Positions 15,177 through 23,123 of a stretch of DNA of 32,112 nt are shown one piece after another. Within the stretch, counting starts at the first letter, position 1; each line of letters opens with the position of its first letter. The stretch comes from Clostridiales bacterium (GTDB lineage: Bacteria > Bacillota > Clostridia > Lachnospirales > JAITVM01), in assembly GCA_031285815.1 (NCBI GenBank), contig JAITVM010000075.1:1-32112 (forward strand). The letters are read 5' to 3'. The position numbers and the translations under genes are program-made. The notes beneath the pieces are model-generated. The model did not search any database. It saw only the letters and a program-made list of their open reading frames with translations, and was not told where the DNA came from.

Positions 15177-16364
15177 TTAATTATTTATTATAGCTATCTT
15201 TAAGCCTTTCATCGATAAATTCATCTGATGGGCCTCGTTAATTTTATCCAGTGGGTATGTATGGGTAATTAATTTATCCAAAGGCAGCCCAATTTTTTTT
15301 GCGCTTACAAGGAAATCAAATGTTGTTGCATAATCCCTTAATGTATACACCCAAGACCCGACTGTTGTTATTTCTTTAGCACAGATATCAAAATGTGGGT
15401 TTATTGACGCATCGCCACCATTTATAAAAAACCCAAGCTCACAGAGCCCGCCGCCGTTGCGGATAAATTTATAAATATTTGAGTGCGCCATTGGCGACCC
15501 TGTGCATTGGAATGCAAAATCTGCCAAGCTGCCGCCAAATTTTTCTTTAACAGCGTTTGTTAGGGCTTCTATACCGGAATGGGATTTGAAATTGACAACA
15601 TCCGTAGCCCCTAATTCTTTAGCAAACCCTAGCCTATTTTCTTCACCGTCGATAGCTACAATATTGGCAATGCCCATTGTTTTAAGTATAGCTATGCAAA
15701 TCAAGCCGATAGGGCCACAGCCTTGGACGGCAACCCTGCTGTTAAACCGGAGTATGCCCGTAGATTTTGCGCGCTCTACAGCATGGATTAGGACCGCACA
15801 GGGCTCTATTAATATCCGTGAATAAAGGTCTAGGTGGCTAACGTTAAATATAGTAGAGCCGCCCCTAATAACTATATAATCTGCAAACCATCCGTTTAAA
15901 TGCTTGTCGTCGTCAGGCAGCAAACCATAGACATCTGCCCCGCCGACATTTTGCTTATTTAGGTCAAACATAGTTATATCTGGGTTATCTTTAAATATCA
16001 TACAAGAGACAACCTTATCGCCAACGTGTAAATCTTTGCCTGCGCTGTCTTTCTTAACGCCCTTGCCCATTTTAATTATTTCGCCGGTGCCTTCATGGCC
16101 CAATACAACAGGTATTAAATTAAATGGGTCATTCTTATACTCATGAGCATCAGTCCCGCAAACCCCGCAGCCTTCGACTTTAACTAAAATATCGCCATCG
16201 CCTAATTCAGGGATAGGGTATTCTTTAATATCATAATGCTCTAATTTTGTTAACATGGCTACCCTGGAAACATTTTTTGCGCCACTGTTTTCAAAATTTT
16301 CGCCTTTGCCTGCTAATTGGGCAAGGACCTGCTTAACGATTTCATCAATACGTGCGTCATTCAT
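15177..16364 (-). CDS. zinc-type alcohol dehydrogenase with encapsulation helix
   Basis: A 395-residue medium-chain dehydrogenase/reductase. Residues 3-19 (DARIDEIVKQVLAQLAG) are an amphipathic encapsulation-like helix followed by a linker to about 32. Catalytic zinc site: C69 in GCGVCGTD and H90-E91 in GHEGTGE. Rossmann GCGPIG at 215-220 with D239 at the end of the next strand, which favours NAD(H). The usual four-Cys structural zinc lobe is replaced by a segment with only one Cys (about 118-150). It should reduce propionaldehyde to 1-propanol, regenerating the NAD+ used by the aldehyde dehydrogenase. AGGAGG precedes the start. Confidence 0.92.
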   Translation of the reverse strand: MNDARIDEIVKQVLAQLAGKGENFENSGAKNVSRVAMLTKLEHYDIKEYPIPELGDGDILVKVEGCGVCGTDAHEYKNDPFNLIPVVLGHEGTGEIIKMGKGVKKDSAGKDLHVGDKVVSCMIFKDNPDITMFDLNKQNVGGADVYGLLPDDDKHLNGWFADYIVIRGGSTIFNVSHLDLYSRILIEPCAVLIHAVERAKSTGILRFNSRVAVQGCGPIGLICIAILKTMGIANIVAIDGEENRLGFAKELGATDVVNFKSHSGIEALTNAVKEKFGGSLADFAFQCTGSPMAHSNIYKFIRNGGGLCELGFFINGGDASINPHFDICAKEITTVGSWVYTLRDYATTFDFLVSAKKIGLPLDKLITHTYPLDKINEAHQMNLSMKGLKIAIINN

Positions 16365-16391
16365 ATCATATACGGCCTCCTGTCTATATAT

Positions 16392-17783
16392 TTAACGGAT
16401 GCAAAAGCTATCCGCCATGACACATTGCCTACGTTTTGTAAAGGTGCTTGCCTTTGTTAAGCCTTCGCCTGTCCTGCTGGCTATTGTGAAGGTACAAAAG
16501 CCTTCGCCGCCGAAACCTATTGCCGCATATGATGGCGCGTTTTTTACAAGTATCGCTGTGTCAATTTCTTTTGCGTATCTGGTAATATTGTCAATGTTTT
16601 TTGAATGTATATGTGCTGAGTGGCGGTTCCCATGTTCTAACCAGATTGCTTTTTCTAAAGCATCTTCAAAATCTTCCGCCCTGACAAGGCCCAAAATAGG
16701 CATCATTAATTCTTCGGATATAAGCGGGTGCCCTTTTTCCCCTTCAAATATAATACAACGGGCCCCCTCCGGCGCACTGGCCCCAATCATATCAAGAAGT
16801 GCTATAGCACTGCGCCCCACACAAGCGCGGTTTAATGTGCCATTCTTCATCACAAGGGAGGATAGCGCTTTTATTTCTTCGTTTGAAGCTAAATAGCAGC
16901 CCTGCTCTGTTACCATATAATGAATTAATTCATCAATGGCACTGCTTACCACAACTACTTCTTTTTCTGCAATGCAAGGCAGGTTGTTATCAAATGTGCA
17001 GCCGTTTACAATATCGCCTGCGGCTTTCCTTAAATCCGCTGTTTTATCTACCAGTGCGGGGGGGTTGCCTGCGCCTGCGCCTATCCCGCGTTTGCCTGAA
17101 GATAGTACGGCTGTTACTACACCGGGGCCGCCTGTTGCGGATATTAACGGGATATCTGGGTGGTTGAGCATTATATTGCTTGATTCTAAACTTGGGTTTT
17201 TAACAGAGCATACAATATTATCCGGCCCGCCGGCTTCCCGGGATGCTTTGTTAATCATCCGGATAGCAAAAGCAGAGGTTTCCGCGGCAGCCGGGTGGGT
17301 GTTAAATACAACAGTATTCCCGCCGGCTATCATACCGATCGAATTGCAGATAACTGTTTCGCTGGGGTTTGTGCATGGCGTTATCGAGCCGATTACGCCA
17401 AAGGGCCCCATTTCTGTTAATGTAAGGCCTCGGTCCCCAGACCAAGCTATTGTTGTAATGTCCTCGGTGCCGGGGGTTTTTTCCGCAACTAATTTATGTT
17501 TTAGTATTTTATGCCCAATATTGCCCATGCCTGTTTCTTCAACAGCCATTTGTGCAAGGGTTCCCGCGTTTTCTATAGTAAGTTTACGTATATTTGAAAT
17601 AATTTTTTCACGCTGGTCCATTGAAAGCCGCTTAACTATAGCTTGTGCTTTTTTTGCTGATTCGATTGCGTCATTCATATCTGAAAAAATACCTGGGCTT
17701 CCGTTTGTGTTTTGTTGAGGCCCCGGTGCTTGTAAATTTTTTAAAACATTGGCAACTATGCCACGAATTAATTCTTCATCCAA
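16392..17783 (-). CDS. pduP: PduP-like CoA-acylating aldehyde dehydrogenase
   Basis: A 463-residue enzyme oxidising propionaldehyde to propionyl-CoA with NAD+. Residues 2-17 (DEELIRGIVANVLKNL) form the encapsulation helix, followed by a Pro/Gln/Gly-rich linker; the catalytic domain starts near 35. TPCTNPSETV binds the cofactor region, SATGGPGVV and GIGAGAGNPPALVD are conserved, and C270 in FDNNLPCIAEKE is the catalytic Cys. The start is TTG 17783 with GAGGGGG 8 bases upstream, overlapping the preceding gene by 16 bases. Confidence 0.95.
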   Translation of the reverse strand: MDEELIRGIVANVLKNLQAPGPQQNTNGSPGIFSDMNDAIESAKKAQAIVKRLSMDQREKIISNIRKLTIENAGTLAQMAVEETGMGNIGHKILKHKLVAEKTPGTEDITTIAWSGDRGLTLTEMGPFGVIGSITPCTNPSETVICNSIGMIAGGNTVVFNTHPAAAETSAFAIRMINKASREAGGPDNIVCSVKNPSLESSNIMLNHPDIPLISATGGPGVVTAVLSSGKRGIGAGAGNPPALVDKTADLRKAAGDIVNGCTFDNNLPCIAEKEVVVVSSAIDELIHYMVTEQGCYLASNEEIKALSSLVMKNGTLNRACVGRSAIALLDMIGASAPEGARCIIFEGEKGHPLISEELMMPILGLVRAEDFEDALEKAIWLEHGNRHSAHIHSKNIDNITRYAKEIDTAILVKNAPSYAAIGFGGEGFCTFTIASRTGEGLTKASTFTKRRQCVMADSFCIR

Positions 17784-18253
17784 GAAAGTACCCCCTCAAT
17801 TATTGAGCTGCCATACACCGCCAAAGCCGTATCCTCTTCAACTGTGCCGCCGCTTACCCCAATGGCGCCGATTATTGTGCCATTTACTATAAGTGGCTCG
17901 CCGCCGCCAAATATTACAACCTTGCCGTTATTTGTATGCTGGATGCCATAAAGCGGCCCGCCTGGCTGGCTTAATTCACCTAATTTTTTTGTCGGCATTT
18001 TAAAACCGGCGGACGTAAAAGTTTTGTTGAGTGCTATATCAAAGCTGCCTATATAAGAGCCGTCCATACAATGTATTGCTACAGGCCTGGCTGAAGCATC
18101 TGAAACGGCTATGGCCACTGAAACCCCCATACGCGTAGCTTCTGATTCTACTTTTTCTATTAAGGCAGCAGCAAGCTTTAAAGTCATTTTATTTCTCAAA
18201 ACTTCGCGTACGGCTGAATCTATAATTTTATTTATATGGTTATCTTCAATCAT
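17768..18253 (-). CDS. PduO C-terminal/GlcG/HbpS-like protein with encapsulation helix
   Basis: A 161-residue protein. Residues 8-22 (NKIIDSAVREVLRNK) resemble the encapsulation helices of the neighbouring enzymes. The remainder is a GlcG/HbpS-type domain (SVAIAVSDASARPVAIHCMDG, PGGPLYGIQHTNNGKVVIFGGG, IGAIGVSGGTVEEDTALA). In PduO this domain follows an adenosyltransferase, which is absent here, matching a B12-free system. HbpS-like domains can bind heme or corrinoid; the role in glycyl-radical compartments is not settled, and oxygen or redox protection is a possibility. Confidence 0.88.
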   Translation of the reverse strand: MIEDNHINKIIDSAVREVLRNKMTLKLAAALIEKVESEATRMGVSVAIAVSDASARPVAIHCMDGSYIGSFDIALNKTFTSAGFKMPTKKLGELSQPGGPLYGIQHTNNGKVVIFGGGEPLIVNGTIIGAIGVSGGTVEEDTALAVYGSSIIEGVLSWMKN

Positions 18254-18267
18254 AAGCAGCCGGCCAA

Positions 18268-19065
18268 TTATAATTTCATCTGTTCGAGGACTTTTTTAGT
18301 TACAGACTCGACAATATATGAAAGGTCATCCCCTTCTTTTGGTTCTGTAGCTTTATTTCCGCAATTATGGCAGTTAAGACCTGTTTTGTTTAGGCACATA
18401 TCAGCAGGGTGCTTTCCGCTTATGCCCATTTTGCGCCTTATTTCATAAAGCTTTTCTACAGTTGCTTTATCAAACTCTTTTGGCCCGCCAAGCATTTTTG
18501 ATTTGTATAGCAATTCTGCATAAAATTCAACAGATTCCATTTTATAATACGCTGATAACAGGTCGCCGCCCCAAGTAAGTGCCCCATGGCTTTCTAAAAG
18601 GACAGCGTCATAATAAGGGAGGTATTTTTCTATATTGTCCGGTATCTCCATAGTTGATGGCGTACCATATTCGGCGATAGGCACACAGCCAAGGGTAATA
18701 ACGGCTTCCGGCATTATAGGCTGTGTAAGCGGTATGCCTGCTATTGCGAAGCTGGTTGCGAAGGAAGGGTGGGCATGTACTACTGCGTTAACATCCGGCC
18801 TTTTTTCGTATACCCTCATGTGCATTTTTATTTCAGAAGAAGGCTTGTAGCCTTTGTTTGCTTGTATAACATTGCCTTTTGCGTCAACCTTGCAAATATA
18901 CTCTGGTGTCATGAAGCCCTTAGAAACACCGGTTGGCGTACACAAAAATTCGTTGCTGCTTATTTTTACGGAGAAATTGCCGTCGTTGGCGGCAACCATG
19001 TTTCGGGCATAAATCCTTTTGCCTATTTCACACATCATTTTTTTTATTTCGTATTCGTTTTGCAT
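18268..19065 (-). CDS. class II aldolase (L-fuculose/rhamnulose-phosphate type) with C-terminal encapsulation tail
   Basis: A 265-residue zinc aldolase: NDGNFSVKI phosphate-binding region (27-35), catalytic acid E78 in SSEIKMH, zinc ligands H97 and H99 (VVHAHPS) and H160 (ESHGAL). It should cleave a 6-deoxy-ketose 1-phosphate to DHAP and lactaldehyde, the precursor of 1,2-propanediol. After the catalytic domain (about 1-215) comes a segment with C224, C232 and C235, a charged linker, and LSYIVESVTKKVLEQMKL at the very C-terminus, an amphipathic helix like the N-terminal tags of the other cargo enzymes. That places the aldolase inside or on the shell. Sugar isomerase and kinase genes are not in the window. 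Confidence 0.92.
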   Translation of the reverse strand: MQNEYEIKKMMCEIGKRIYARNMVAANDGNFSVKISSNEFLCTPTGVSKGFMTPEYICKVDAKGNVIQANKGYKPSSEIKMHMRVYEKRPDVNAVVHAHPSFATSFAIAGIPLTQPIMPEAVITLGCVPIAEYGTPSTMEIPDNIEKYLPYYDAVLLESHGALTWGGDLLSAYYKMESVEFYAELLYKSKMLGGPKEFDKATVEKLYEIRRKMGISGKHPADMCLNKTGLNCHNCGNKATEPKEGDDLSYIVESVTKKVLEQMKL

Positions 19066-19086
19066 TCTGGTTTTCCCCTTCTTTTA

Positions 19087-19443
19087 TTAAGTATTTGAAA
19101 TGGGGCATACTGAAAACCCCAATTTTTCGCTTAAATAATCTAATATAGCAAGCGTCGCCGCTTCAACTTCTGAAACTGAGCCTGTTATAAAAAGTGACCC
19201 GCTTTGCATGTCAGCAAAGCCGACGCGCACCCCAGAAGCTTTTATTGCGATATCCGCCATGATTATAGATGTTTCTGCCGGGCATATTGTCATTACCCCA
19301 ATTGCCCCGCCTTCTGCCGGTTCAAAGCCTAATATCTCAAACAGGGATTTGTCAGGGTTTGCGATTATATGTGCTAAGGTGATCTGCCTTCCCGGCACAG
19401 ATTCCTGTATTATCCTCTGCTTAAAATTATTTTCCCCATTCAT
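19087..19443 (-). CDS. PduU/EutS-type permuted BMC-H shell protein
   Basis: A 118-residue circularly permuted BMC protein: the N-terminal strand segment (QRIIQESVPGRQITLAHIIA) forms the pore-top beta barrel, and the LFEILGF, IGVMTICPAETSIIMADIA and GSLFITGSVSEVEAA motifs match EutS/PduU. It lies between the activase and aldolase genes, away from the other shell genes, a placement seen in other glycyl-radical loci. It is a minor facet component. Confidence 0.92.
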   Translation of the reverse strand: MNGENNFKQRIIQESVPGRQITLAHIIANPDKSLFEILGFEPAEGGAIGVMTICPAETSIIMADIAIKASGVRVGFADMQSGSLFITGSVSEVEAATLAILDYLSEKLGFSVCPISNT

Positions 19444-19446
19444 AAG

Positions 19447-20244
19447 TTAACCACCTATCTGGCACAAAAGGCCAAATTCTTCTTCAACCAGCGTTTTAAG
19501 GCCTAACATATATTCGTTTGTTGGGGGTATGGCCCCCTCCATTTCATAGGCCCGCCCCAGCCCCTTATACTTATCCTGGCCAAGCCTATGGTAAGGCAGT
19601 AAATATATTTTTTTCACATTAGGGAGTAGGGCCGCAAATTTTGCTATCTCCATAATTTCTTCTTTGGTACTGTTAAAACCGGGTATAACCGGTACCCTGA
19701 TAAAAAGGCCAAACTTATTGTTTTTTGATGACTCTGCTATTTTTCTTGCGTTCTCAAGTATCAGCTGGTTACCCATTCCGGTAAATTCTTTGTGTTTGCC
19801 CCCATCTATATGTTTAATATCCAATAAGTATTGGTCCAAATATGGAAGTATTTCTTCAATCGTTTCGAATGGGGCCCCACCCATACTCTCTATAGCCGTG
19901 GTTAAGCCCAAAGATTTTGCACCTTTAAGCAGCGCCAAAGAAAATTCGGGCTGGCAGAGGCTTTCGCCCCCGGATAATGTTAGCCCGCCGCCAGAGCGCC
20001 TGTAATAAGCCCGGTCCTTAGCAACAACTTCTATGGCCTCCCTGGCGGTTATATCCCTTCCGATAATTTCGCGGCTTCCATTAACGGACATAGTTTCAAT
20101 ATCAAAATTTTGCGACTCCGGGTTACAACACCATTTACAGCGGAGCATACAGCCTTTTAAAAATACAATTGTCCGGATGCCGGCCCCGTCATGTATTGAA
20201 AACCGCTGTATGTCAAATATCCGCCCCTTTGTTTCAAGATACAT
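19447..20244 (-). CDS. glycyl radical enzyme activase (radical SAM)
   Basis: A 265-residue protein. The radical-SAM CxxxCxxC is C32-C36-C39 in GCMLRCKWCC, followed by LTLSGGES (SAM-binding GGE), DQYLLDIKH, and RVPVIPGFN. It installs the glycyl radical on the dehydratase encoded upstream. There is no two-cluster ferredoxin insert after CxxxCxxC (no further Cys until SLCQPE), so it has the PFL-activase size rather than the longer glycerol-dehydratase/choline-lyase activase form. It therefore probably depends on an outside flavodoxin or ferredoxin. It is followed 3 bases later by the PduU gene. Confidence 0.95.
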   Translation of the reverse strand: MYLETKGRIFDIQRFSIHDGAGIRTIVFLKGCMLRCKWCCNPESQNFDIETMSVNGSREIIGRDITAREAIEVVAKDRAYYRRSGGGLTLSGGESLCQPEFSLALLKGAKSLGLTTAIESMGGAPFETIEEILPYLDQYLLDIKHIDGGKHKEFTGMGNQLILENARKIAESSKNNKFGLFIRVPVIPGFNSTKEEIMEIAKFAALLPNVKKIYLLPYHRLGQDKYKGLGRAYEMEGAIPPTNEYMLGLKTLVEEEFGLLCQIGG

Positions 20245-20267
20245 AAAACACCCCTAGCATAATATAA

Positions 20268-20291
20268 ATAAACCTGGCTAATCCGGTTTAG
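20268..20291 (-). other. small hairpin between dehydratase and activase genes
   Basis: On the minus strand AAACCGG pairs with CCAGGTTT (one bulged base) across ATTAG and is followed by ATTTATATTAT. It is weaker than a true terminator and lies in the 56-base spacer. It could lower activase expression relative to its highly expressed substrate enzyme. Confidence 0.35.
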
Positions 20292-20300
20292 GCTTAAAGA

Positions 20301-22820
20301 TTATATACCTTGTTCTGTCCGGCTAATAATGTCATCCTGCAAGGGCCTGGATAAGGTTGTAAACAATGCACTGTAGCCGGCAACACGTACAATCAGATGT
20401 TTATAATTTTCCGGATGTTGCTGGGCGTCCAGCAATGTGGCCCTATCAACTACATTAAATTGCAGATGGCTGCCCTTTTGGTCAAAATATGACCGGATAA
20501 AAGCCACAAAATTATTTAGGCCTTCCTCGCCGGTTAAAGCGCTTGGATGAAATTTCATGTTAAACAAGGTACCGTTTGAAGCTATCCCGTGGTCCAGGCG
20601 GGCTACGGAATTAGCAGAGGCTGTTGGGCCGTTAACATCTTTTCCTGCAGAGGGTGAAACCCCATCTGCAATTGGTGTGCCGGCCAAGCGGCCGTCTGGC
20701 GTCGCGCCTGTTTGGGCCCCTAATGGCACATTAGCCGAAACTGGGTACAAGCCGGCTTGAAAAATACCGCCCCTAGGGTTTTTATAATGCTCCAAAGGTT
20801 TTGTGTAGGTGTAGGCGGCATCCCTTGCTAAAAAATCTACATCTGCTATATCATTCCCATACTTAGGGAGTTCATCAATCCATGTCAATAATGTTTCATA
20901 TTTTTCATTTATTTCTTTTAACCCGCCTGAATTAATAATACTGGCTACGAGCCCTGAAATATTTTTTTCAGAAAACTCTTGCCCTGAATTTTTAACCGTA
21001 TGGGCAACTTCAGCAATTATGGCAGGTATTGCCTGGCCGTATAAATCTTTGCCGTAATTAAGCCCTAAAGCCTGTTTAAATTCTGCCAGGGTGATTTTTT
21101 TATCCTCATATACCAATTTTTTTATTGCATACAAGGAATCCGCCACATTGGCTACCCCAAAGCCCTGAGGCCCTGAAAAGTTATAAAGGGCGCCGCCTTC
21201 TTGTACACTTTTGCCCCTTTTAATGCAATCATTAACCATAGAAGACAAGAATGGCAGCGGGCACCTATCGCAATGTGCGGTATCTATAGAGTTAATGGCA
21301 TTTACTAATAACGAAATATTATAAGACATCTGGCTCTTATAAGCATTATAAAATTTTTCGAATGTATCAAATGATTCTACCCCACCGGTTTCAATGCTTA
21401 TTAGCTCGCCCTTATCGGAGCCGTTAGAAAAAACTAACTCTAAAGGCCGGCACATATTAAAGAACGCAGCGTCATGCCACCCGTCAGTTTTTCCGGCTTT
21501 TTGCGGCTCAACACAGCCGATGATATTATAGGTACGGGCATCCTTAAGTGTTAAGCCCCTATTCATAAGGGACGGGATAATAACCTCGTCATTATAATAA
21601 GCTGGCAAACCAATGCCTGTCCTTGTTAGCTCAGCCGCTTTTACTAGCAGCTCATGGGGGGAGCCATTCCAAACGCGGACTGATAATGACGGCTGAGGCA
21701 AAAATACATGTATAGAGGCTTCAATACACATAAATGATAAATCATTTGTAACGTCAAGCCCATCTTCGTCTTGCCCGCCGACAATTAAATTTTGAAACAA
21801 GCTATAGCCCGCAAAACCCTCAGCACTGGCCGCATCGCGGCATTTATTAAGGTCGTTTAATTTTATCCAGATACAATCAATTAATTCTTGTGCAAACTCT
21901 TTCGTAATAGCCCCTTTATCTATGTCTGATTTGTAATAAGGGTACATATATTGGTCAAAGCGGCCTGGTGAAATTGAATGGCCGCTGGATTCTAGCTGTA
22001 TAAGTTGATGGGTAAACCAAAAACATTGGCATGCCCCGTAAAAATTTGTTACACCATTAGCCAGTGAATTTTTACAAACCTCAGAAATTTTTATTAGCTC
22101 TGCTTCCCTAGGCGTGCCTTTGTAGCTACCTGCCATTTCCGCGGCTAATTCAGAATAGCGCAAAGCATAGTTAATAGCCGATTCGCAGGATATAATAACG
22201 CTTTTTAAAAAAGAATGCCTTTTGGCATAATCCATATCACCAACATTAAGTACTGCGATTTCTTTTTGGGCTTCTTCAATTATGCCGTTAAAACCTATTT
22301 CCAATATTTTTTCGTATTCTACAGTTATATGGCCAATGCCGTTATAATAATAATTTCCTGGTGTAAAAATATTATGCGCCATTGCCTTCTTTGCTTCTGG
22401 CGACATATATGCTTCTGCCAGTTCGCTGGTTGTTTTGCCCTTCCAATAGGTGTTTGCTGATTTTAAATCCAGCTTTGTTTGGCCAGAAATATAAAAAGGG
22501 TCGGCTTTCCTGTGCTCTACGGTATCAAACTCTTCCTCGAGCCATTCAAATGAATACTCGGGGTAGGTTTGGCACCCCCTAGGCGCAATGGTTGAGCTTC
22601 CGACTATCAATTCACCATCACGGATAATAATAGGTATATTAGATAAAATATGAGAGAAGGCTTCTGCCCTCCTAATTATTAAAGGCTGCCCTTCTGTCTT
22701 TTTATAAGATTCAGTGATAAGCAGCGCCCTTGCCGGTTCTATTTCCGGCATATTTTTATACAAATCTTCGGTTAGCCTAGTAACCCTTTCCGGCTTCTCA
22801 ATAGAATATTTTTTTTCCAT
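20301..22820 (-). CDS. glycyl radical 1,2-propanediol dehydratase (B12-independent)
   Basis: An 839-residue glycyl radical enzyme. Active-site residues match the B12-independent diol/glycerol dehydratases: H164 (NGIGHIT), H281-S282 (GHSISPGRFDQYMYP), thiyl C436 and base E438 in GCVEPQ, D450 in GWHDAAFF, and radical G815 in RVAGYSA near the C-terminus. The GHS motif at 281 argues against choline TMA-lyase, which differs at this site. With the aldolase and propionaldehyde-handling enzymes in the operon, 1,2-propanediol to propionaldehyde is the likely reaction. It has no encapsulation tag of its own. It is the first gene of the operon, 87 bases after the predicted transcription start. Confidence 0.95.
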   Translation of the reverse strand: MEKKYSIEKPERVTRLTEDLYKNMPEIEPARALLITESYKKTEGQPLIIRRAEAFSHILSNIPIIIRDGELIVGSSTIAPRGCQTYPEYSFEWLEEEFDTVEHRKADPFYISGQTKLDLKSANTYWKGKTTSELAEAYMSPEAKKAMAHNIFTPGNYYYNGIGHITVEYEKILEIGFNGIIEEAQKEIAVLNVGDMDYAKRHSFLKSVIISCESAINYALRYSELAAEMAGSYKGTPREAELIKISEVCKNSLANGVTNFYGACQCFWFTHQLIQLESSGHSISPGRFDQYMYPYYKSDIDKGAITKEFAQELIDCIWIKLNDLNKCRDAASAEGFAGYSLFQNLIVGGQDEDGLDVTNDLSFMCIEASIHVFLPQPSLSVRVWNGSPHELLVKAAELTRTGIGLPAYYNDEVIIPSLMNRGLTLKDARTYNIIGCVEPQKAGKTDGWHDAAFFNMCRPLELVFSNGSDKGELISIETGGVESFDTFEKFYNAYKSQMSYNISLLVNAINSIDTAHCDRCPLPFLSSMVNDCIKRGKSVQEGGALYNFSGPQGFGVANVADSLYAIKKLVYEDKKITLAEFKQALGLNYGKDLYGQAIPAIIAEVAHTVKNSGQEFSEKNISGLVASIINSGGLKEINEKYETLLTWIDELPKYGNDIADVDFLARDAAYTYTKPLEHYKNPRGGIFQAGLYPVSANVPLGAQTGATPDGRLAGTPIADGVSPSAGKDVNGPTASANSVARLDHGIASNGTLFNMKFHPSALTGEEGLNNFVAFIRSYFDQKGSHLQFNVVDRATLLDAQQHPENYKHLIVRVAGYSALFTTLSRPLQDDIISRTEQGI

Positions 22821-22871
22821 AACCCGCCTGGCTTTCTAATATAAATTAACAATATGGATACTATTTTTCGT

Positions 22872-22971
22872 AAAAACAACACAATACAACAACAATGATA
22901 TTATTCAATATCAATTATATACTTGTTTTTGTTTGTTGTCAATTGGAACAACTTTGTATTGTGTTGTTTTT
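22872..22971 (-). promoter_or_regulatory. operon promoter bracketed by inverted 18-bp repeats
   Basis: Minus-strand consensus promoter: TTGACA (22937-22942), 17-base spacer, TATAAT (22914-22919). AAAAACAACACAATACAA at 22872-22889 recurs as its perfect inverse TTGTATTGTGTTGTTTTT at 22954-22971, 82 bases centre to centre. One copy lies just upstream of the -35 and the other in the early transcribed region. A further small dyad TGATATT/AATATCA (22896-22913) abuts the -10. The arrangement fits a DeoR-type repressor looping the promoter. Confidence 0.75.
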
Positions 22972-23028
22972 GTTGGTTTTGGTATGGAGATTTTTGGATG
23001 GGCTTGAGGTTTTATTTAAATAAAAAAA

Positions 23029-23059
23029 GTGCAACCTTTGGGTTATGAATGCGTATACT
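23029..23059 (+). promoter_or_regulatory. possible MerR-type promoter (19-bp spacer)
   Basis: GTGCAA (23029-23034) and TATACT (23054-23059) are 19 bases apart, with a small dyad AACC-TTTG-GGTT (23033-23044) between them. An overlong spacer around a dyad is the hallmark of MerR-activated promoters, and a MerR gene is second in this operon. The -35 match is poor, so this is tentative. Confidence 0.4.
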
Positions 23060-23123
23060 TATTGAACAAGGCGTATCAGAAAATTAACCGCATAACTAAT
23101 ATAATTTTGAAAGGGTTGAAACC

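Noticed and set aside
16936..17718. 260-residue plus-strand ORF
   Set aside because: It is antisense to the well-supported aldehyde dehydrogenase gene and has shadow-type composition.
20301..22820. Choline trimethylamine-lyase (CutC) as the identity of the glycyl radical enzyme
   Set aside because: The GHS motif at 281-282 and H164 match diol/glycerol dehydratases, and the operon has a deoxysugar-phosphate aldolase and PduL/PduP-type enzymes.
10067..22820. Classical B12-dependent pdu operon
   Set aside because: There is no PduCDE, diol dehydratase reactivase or adenosyltransferase; the dehydratase is clearly a glycyl radical enzyme.
22984..23028. Riboswitch or cre site near the microcompartment promoter
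   Set aside because: No recognisable aptamer fold or TGWAANCGNTNWCA-type match was found by reading both strands.
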